Shown here in pieces: positions 62,729 through 64,000 of a stretch of 64,000 nt of DNA (the first letter of the stretch is position 1; each line of letters starts with the position of its first letter). A program made the translations under genes and the position numbers. A model generated the notes under the pieces. The model did not search any database and was not told the DNA's origin. It worked only from the letters and a program-made list of their open reading frames with translations. Source of the DNA: Streptomyces sp. NBC_01471 (lineage in GTDB: Bacteria; Actinomycetota; Actinomycetes; Streptomycetales; Streptomycetaceae); NCBI RefSeq assembly GCF_041438865.1, contig NZ_CP109450.1, positions 3,272,501 through 3,336,500 of the forward strand, given 5' to 3'.

Positions 62729-64000
62729 TCAGCCCGCGCAGCCGCAGGACGCCACGGCCGTGCCCAGCCGGTCGAGCGCCGACTGGGCAGCTGTCGGGGA
62801 CACGGTGTCGGACGCCATGAACGCGAAGGCCAGCAGCCTGCCCCGGGCGTCCACCACCGTCCCGGCCAGGGTGTTCACCCCGGTCAGGGTGCCCGTCTTG
62901 GCGTGGATCAGACCGCCCGCGCCGGACGGGTCGGTGTAGCGCCCGTCGAGCGTGCCGGTGAATCCGGCGATCGGCAGTCCGGTGAGGATCGGGCGCAGCT
63001 CGGGGTGGGCCGGGTCGCCCGCCCGGGTGAGGAGGGTGGCGAGCAGGGTGGGCGAGACCTTGTCCTGCCGGTTCAGCCCGCTGCCGTCCGCGAAGCGGGC
63101 CCCGTCCAGCGGCAGGCCGAGCTTCTTCAACTGGGCCCGGACCGCCCGGCCCGCGCCCGCGAAGCTCGCGGGTTCGTGCGCGGCGAGCGCGGTCTGCCGG
63201 GCGACGGCCTCCGCGATGTCGTTGTCGCTGTTGGTCAGTGCCCGCTCGACCAGCGCCGAGAGCGGCGCGGAGTACGTCCTGGCCACCGGCTTCGCGTCCG
63301 CGGGGGACTTCCCGGGTGCCGGCGCGCCCGTGCTGTGCACGGACCGGTCGGCCAGCATCGAGGCGAACGTACGGGCGGTGTCGCCCGCCGGGTCACCGGT
63401 GCGCGGGGCCGGTCCGTGGTCCCCTTCCTCCGCCGAAGCTTCGGAATCAGATCCTCCGGAGCCGCCGCCCAGCCGCCCCTCGTCCGTCATGAGGGCGCTG
63501 ACCGGGGCGATGTTGTCGTTGGGGCCGATGGGGTGCAGCACGGGTCCCGAGTAGAGCGAGGTGTCGTACGCGATACGGACGGAGCTGACGCCCCGGTCGC
63601 GCTCCACCTTGACCGTGGCGTCGGCGAGCGCGCGCAGGCCGTCCCGGTCCAGGGTCGGGTCGCCGCCGCCCCTGAGGGTCAGCCGCTTCCCGTCCGGGGT
63701 CGCGGTGACGGTGGTGGCGATGCGGTGGTCGGGCCCGAGCGCGGAGAGCCCGGCGGCCATCGTCGCGAGCTTCACCGTGGAGGCGGGGGTCAGGGGCCGG
63801 TCGGCCTCCGATCCGTACAGCGTTCGGCCGGTGGCCGCGTCGATCACCACTCCGCCCGCGGTGCGGCCGAGCGCCGGGTCGTCCATCAGGTGGCCGAGCG
63901 TCTTCCCGAGTCCCGTGCCGGTCGGTACGGCGCTGCTGCCGCCGAGTGCGGCCAGTACGCCGGGCGCGCTGGGCGCGGGCGCCGGGCCGGCGGAGTGCGC
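62729..64000 (-). CDS. dacB: D-alanyl-D-alanine carboxypeptidase/endopeptidase (PBP4 family), 5' end missing
   Basis: This penicillin-binding protein of class C type trims or cleaves peptidoglycan peptides outside the membrane. Motifs are PASTVKLA (SxxK), SDND (SxN) and AKTGT (KTG). The reading frame stays open to the right edge of the window, so the N-terminus with its signal peptide is outside; 423 residues are visible. An Asp/Ser/Gly-rich insert lies in the middle of the protein. It is upstream of the zincin gene on the same strand. Confidence 0.9.
   Translation of the reverse strand, partial: AHSAGPAPAPSAPGVLAALGGSSAVPTGTGLGKTLGHLMDDPALGRTAGGVVIDAATGRTLYGSEADRPLTPASTVKLATMAAGLSALGPDHRIATTVTATPDGKRLTLRGGGDPTLDRDGLRALADATVKVERDRGVSSVRIAYDTSLYSGPVLHPIGPNDNIAPVSALMTDEGRLGGGSGGSDSEASAEEGDHGPAPRTGDPAGDTARTFASMLADRSVHSTGAPAPGKSPADAKPVARTYSAPLSALVERALTNSDNDIAEAVARQTALAAHEPASFAGAGRAVRAQLKKLGLPLDGARFADGSGLNRQDKVSPTLLATLLTRAGDPAHPELRPILTGLPIAGFTGTLDGRYTDPSGAGGLIHAKTGTLTGVNTLAGTVVDARGRLLAFAFMASDTVSPTAAQSALDRLGTAVASCGCAG

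Overview
This window reads as chromosomal core DNA of a Streptomyces or a very close actinomycete. Base composition is very GC-rich with G/C in almost every third codon position, GTG starts are frequent, and 4-base ATGA/GTGA overlaps are common. It carries actinomycete hallmarks: a sigE-cseA-cseB-cseC envelope-stress operon, Lsr2, DisA next to RadA, an ArgA-type short N-acetylglutamate synthase, ClpC with a ClgR-like box, and a SapA-like secreted protein. The order of genes from trpS to dacB agrees with what I remember of the S. coelicolor trpS-to-dacB region; I could not check this by alignment. I see no rRNA, tRNA, CRISPR array, phage, plasmid or insertion sequence.

Layout. 1-8.4 kb: a tryptophanyl-tRNA synthetase behind a complete tryptophan attenuator (leader peptide, antiterminator, terminator), proC, a two-gene ABC-2 exporter with a promoter/operator on its start codon, a methyltransferase, two envelope or secreted proteins and ilvD. 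8.4-13.8 kb: a TetR regulator, a sugar-phosphate-isomerase-like protein, a Ppx/GppA phosphatase, a cysteine-rich protein, and an unusual protein that joins sigma-factor-like, zinc-finger anti-sigma-like, transmembrane and BACON domains. 13.9-19.3 kb: radA, disA, an anchored surface protein, a PAP2 phosphatase and mutY. 19.5-22.9 kb: sigE-cseABC, in which a 37-base direct repeat splits the cseB/cseC junction. 23-29 kb: a drug-type MFS exporter divergent from its TetR regulator across an 80-base dyad, an M23 peptidase and clpC. 29.5-34.4 kb: a conserved prim-pol-like protein, lsr2, argA, a BlaI-type repressor, a 59-residue membrane protein, and coaX. 33.4-38 kb: an NAD/CoA precursor operon (DUF2520 protein, panC, nadB, nadC, coaX). 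38-46.4 kb: a PLP lyase, an ArsR-type regulator, a two-component system, a MidA/NDUFAF7-type methyltransferase beside an orphan nuoD, and a coiled-coil membrane protein. 46.5-51.4 kb: an osmoprotectant ABC transporter and an anchored esterase. 51.4-64 kb: an MprF-like protein with an ECF-type promoter, folate genes (folP, folB, folK, folE), ftsH, hpt, tilS, a zincin and a partial dacB at the right edge.

How the genes connect. Envelope homeostasis is a recurring theme: SigE/CseABC senses wall damage, and the MprF-like gene, the esterase, the M23 peptidase, PAP2 and DacB act on membrane or wall. Cofactor synthesis (NAD, CoA, folate/GTP) fills two operons. Several control elements can be read directly: the trp attenuator, a terminator 23 bases before folE, a hairpin between the Shine-Dalgarno and start of ftsH, and several operator-like dyads. 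No wholly new multigene system stands out. The best leads are the sigma/anti-sigma/BACON fusion protein, the cseB-cseC junction duplication and the RNA elements of folE and ftsH.
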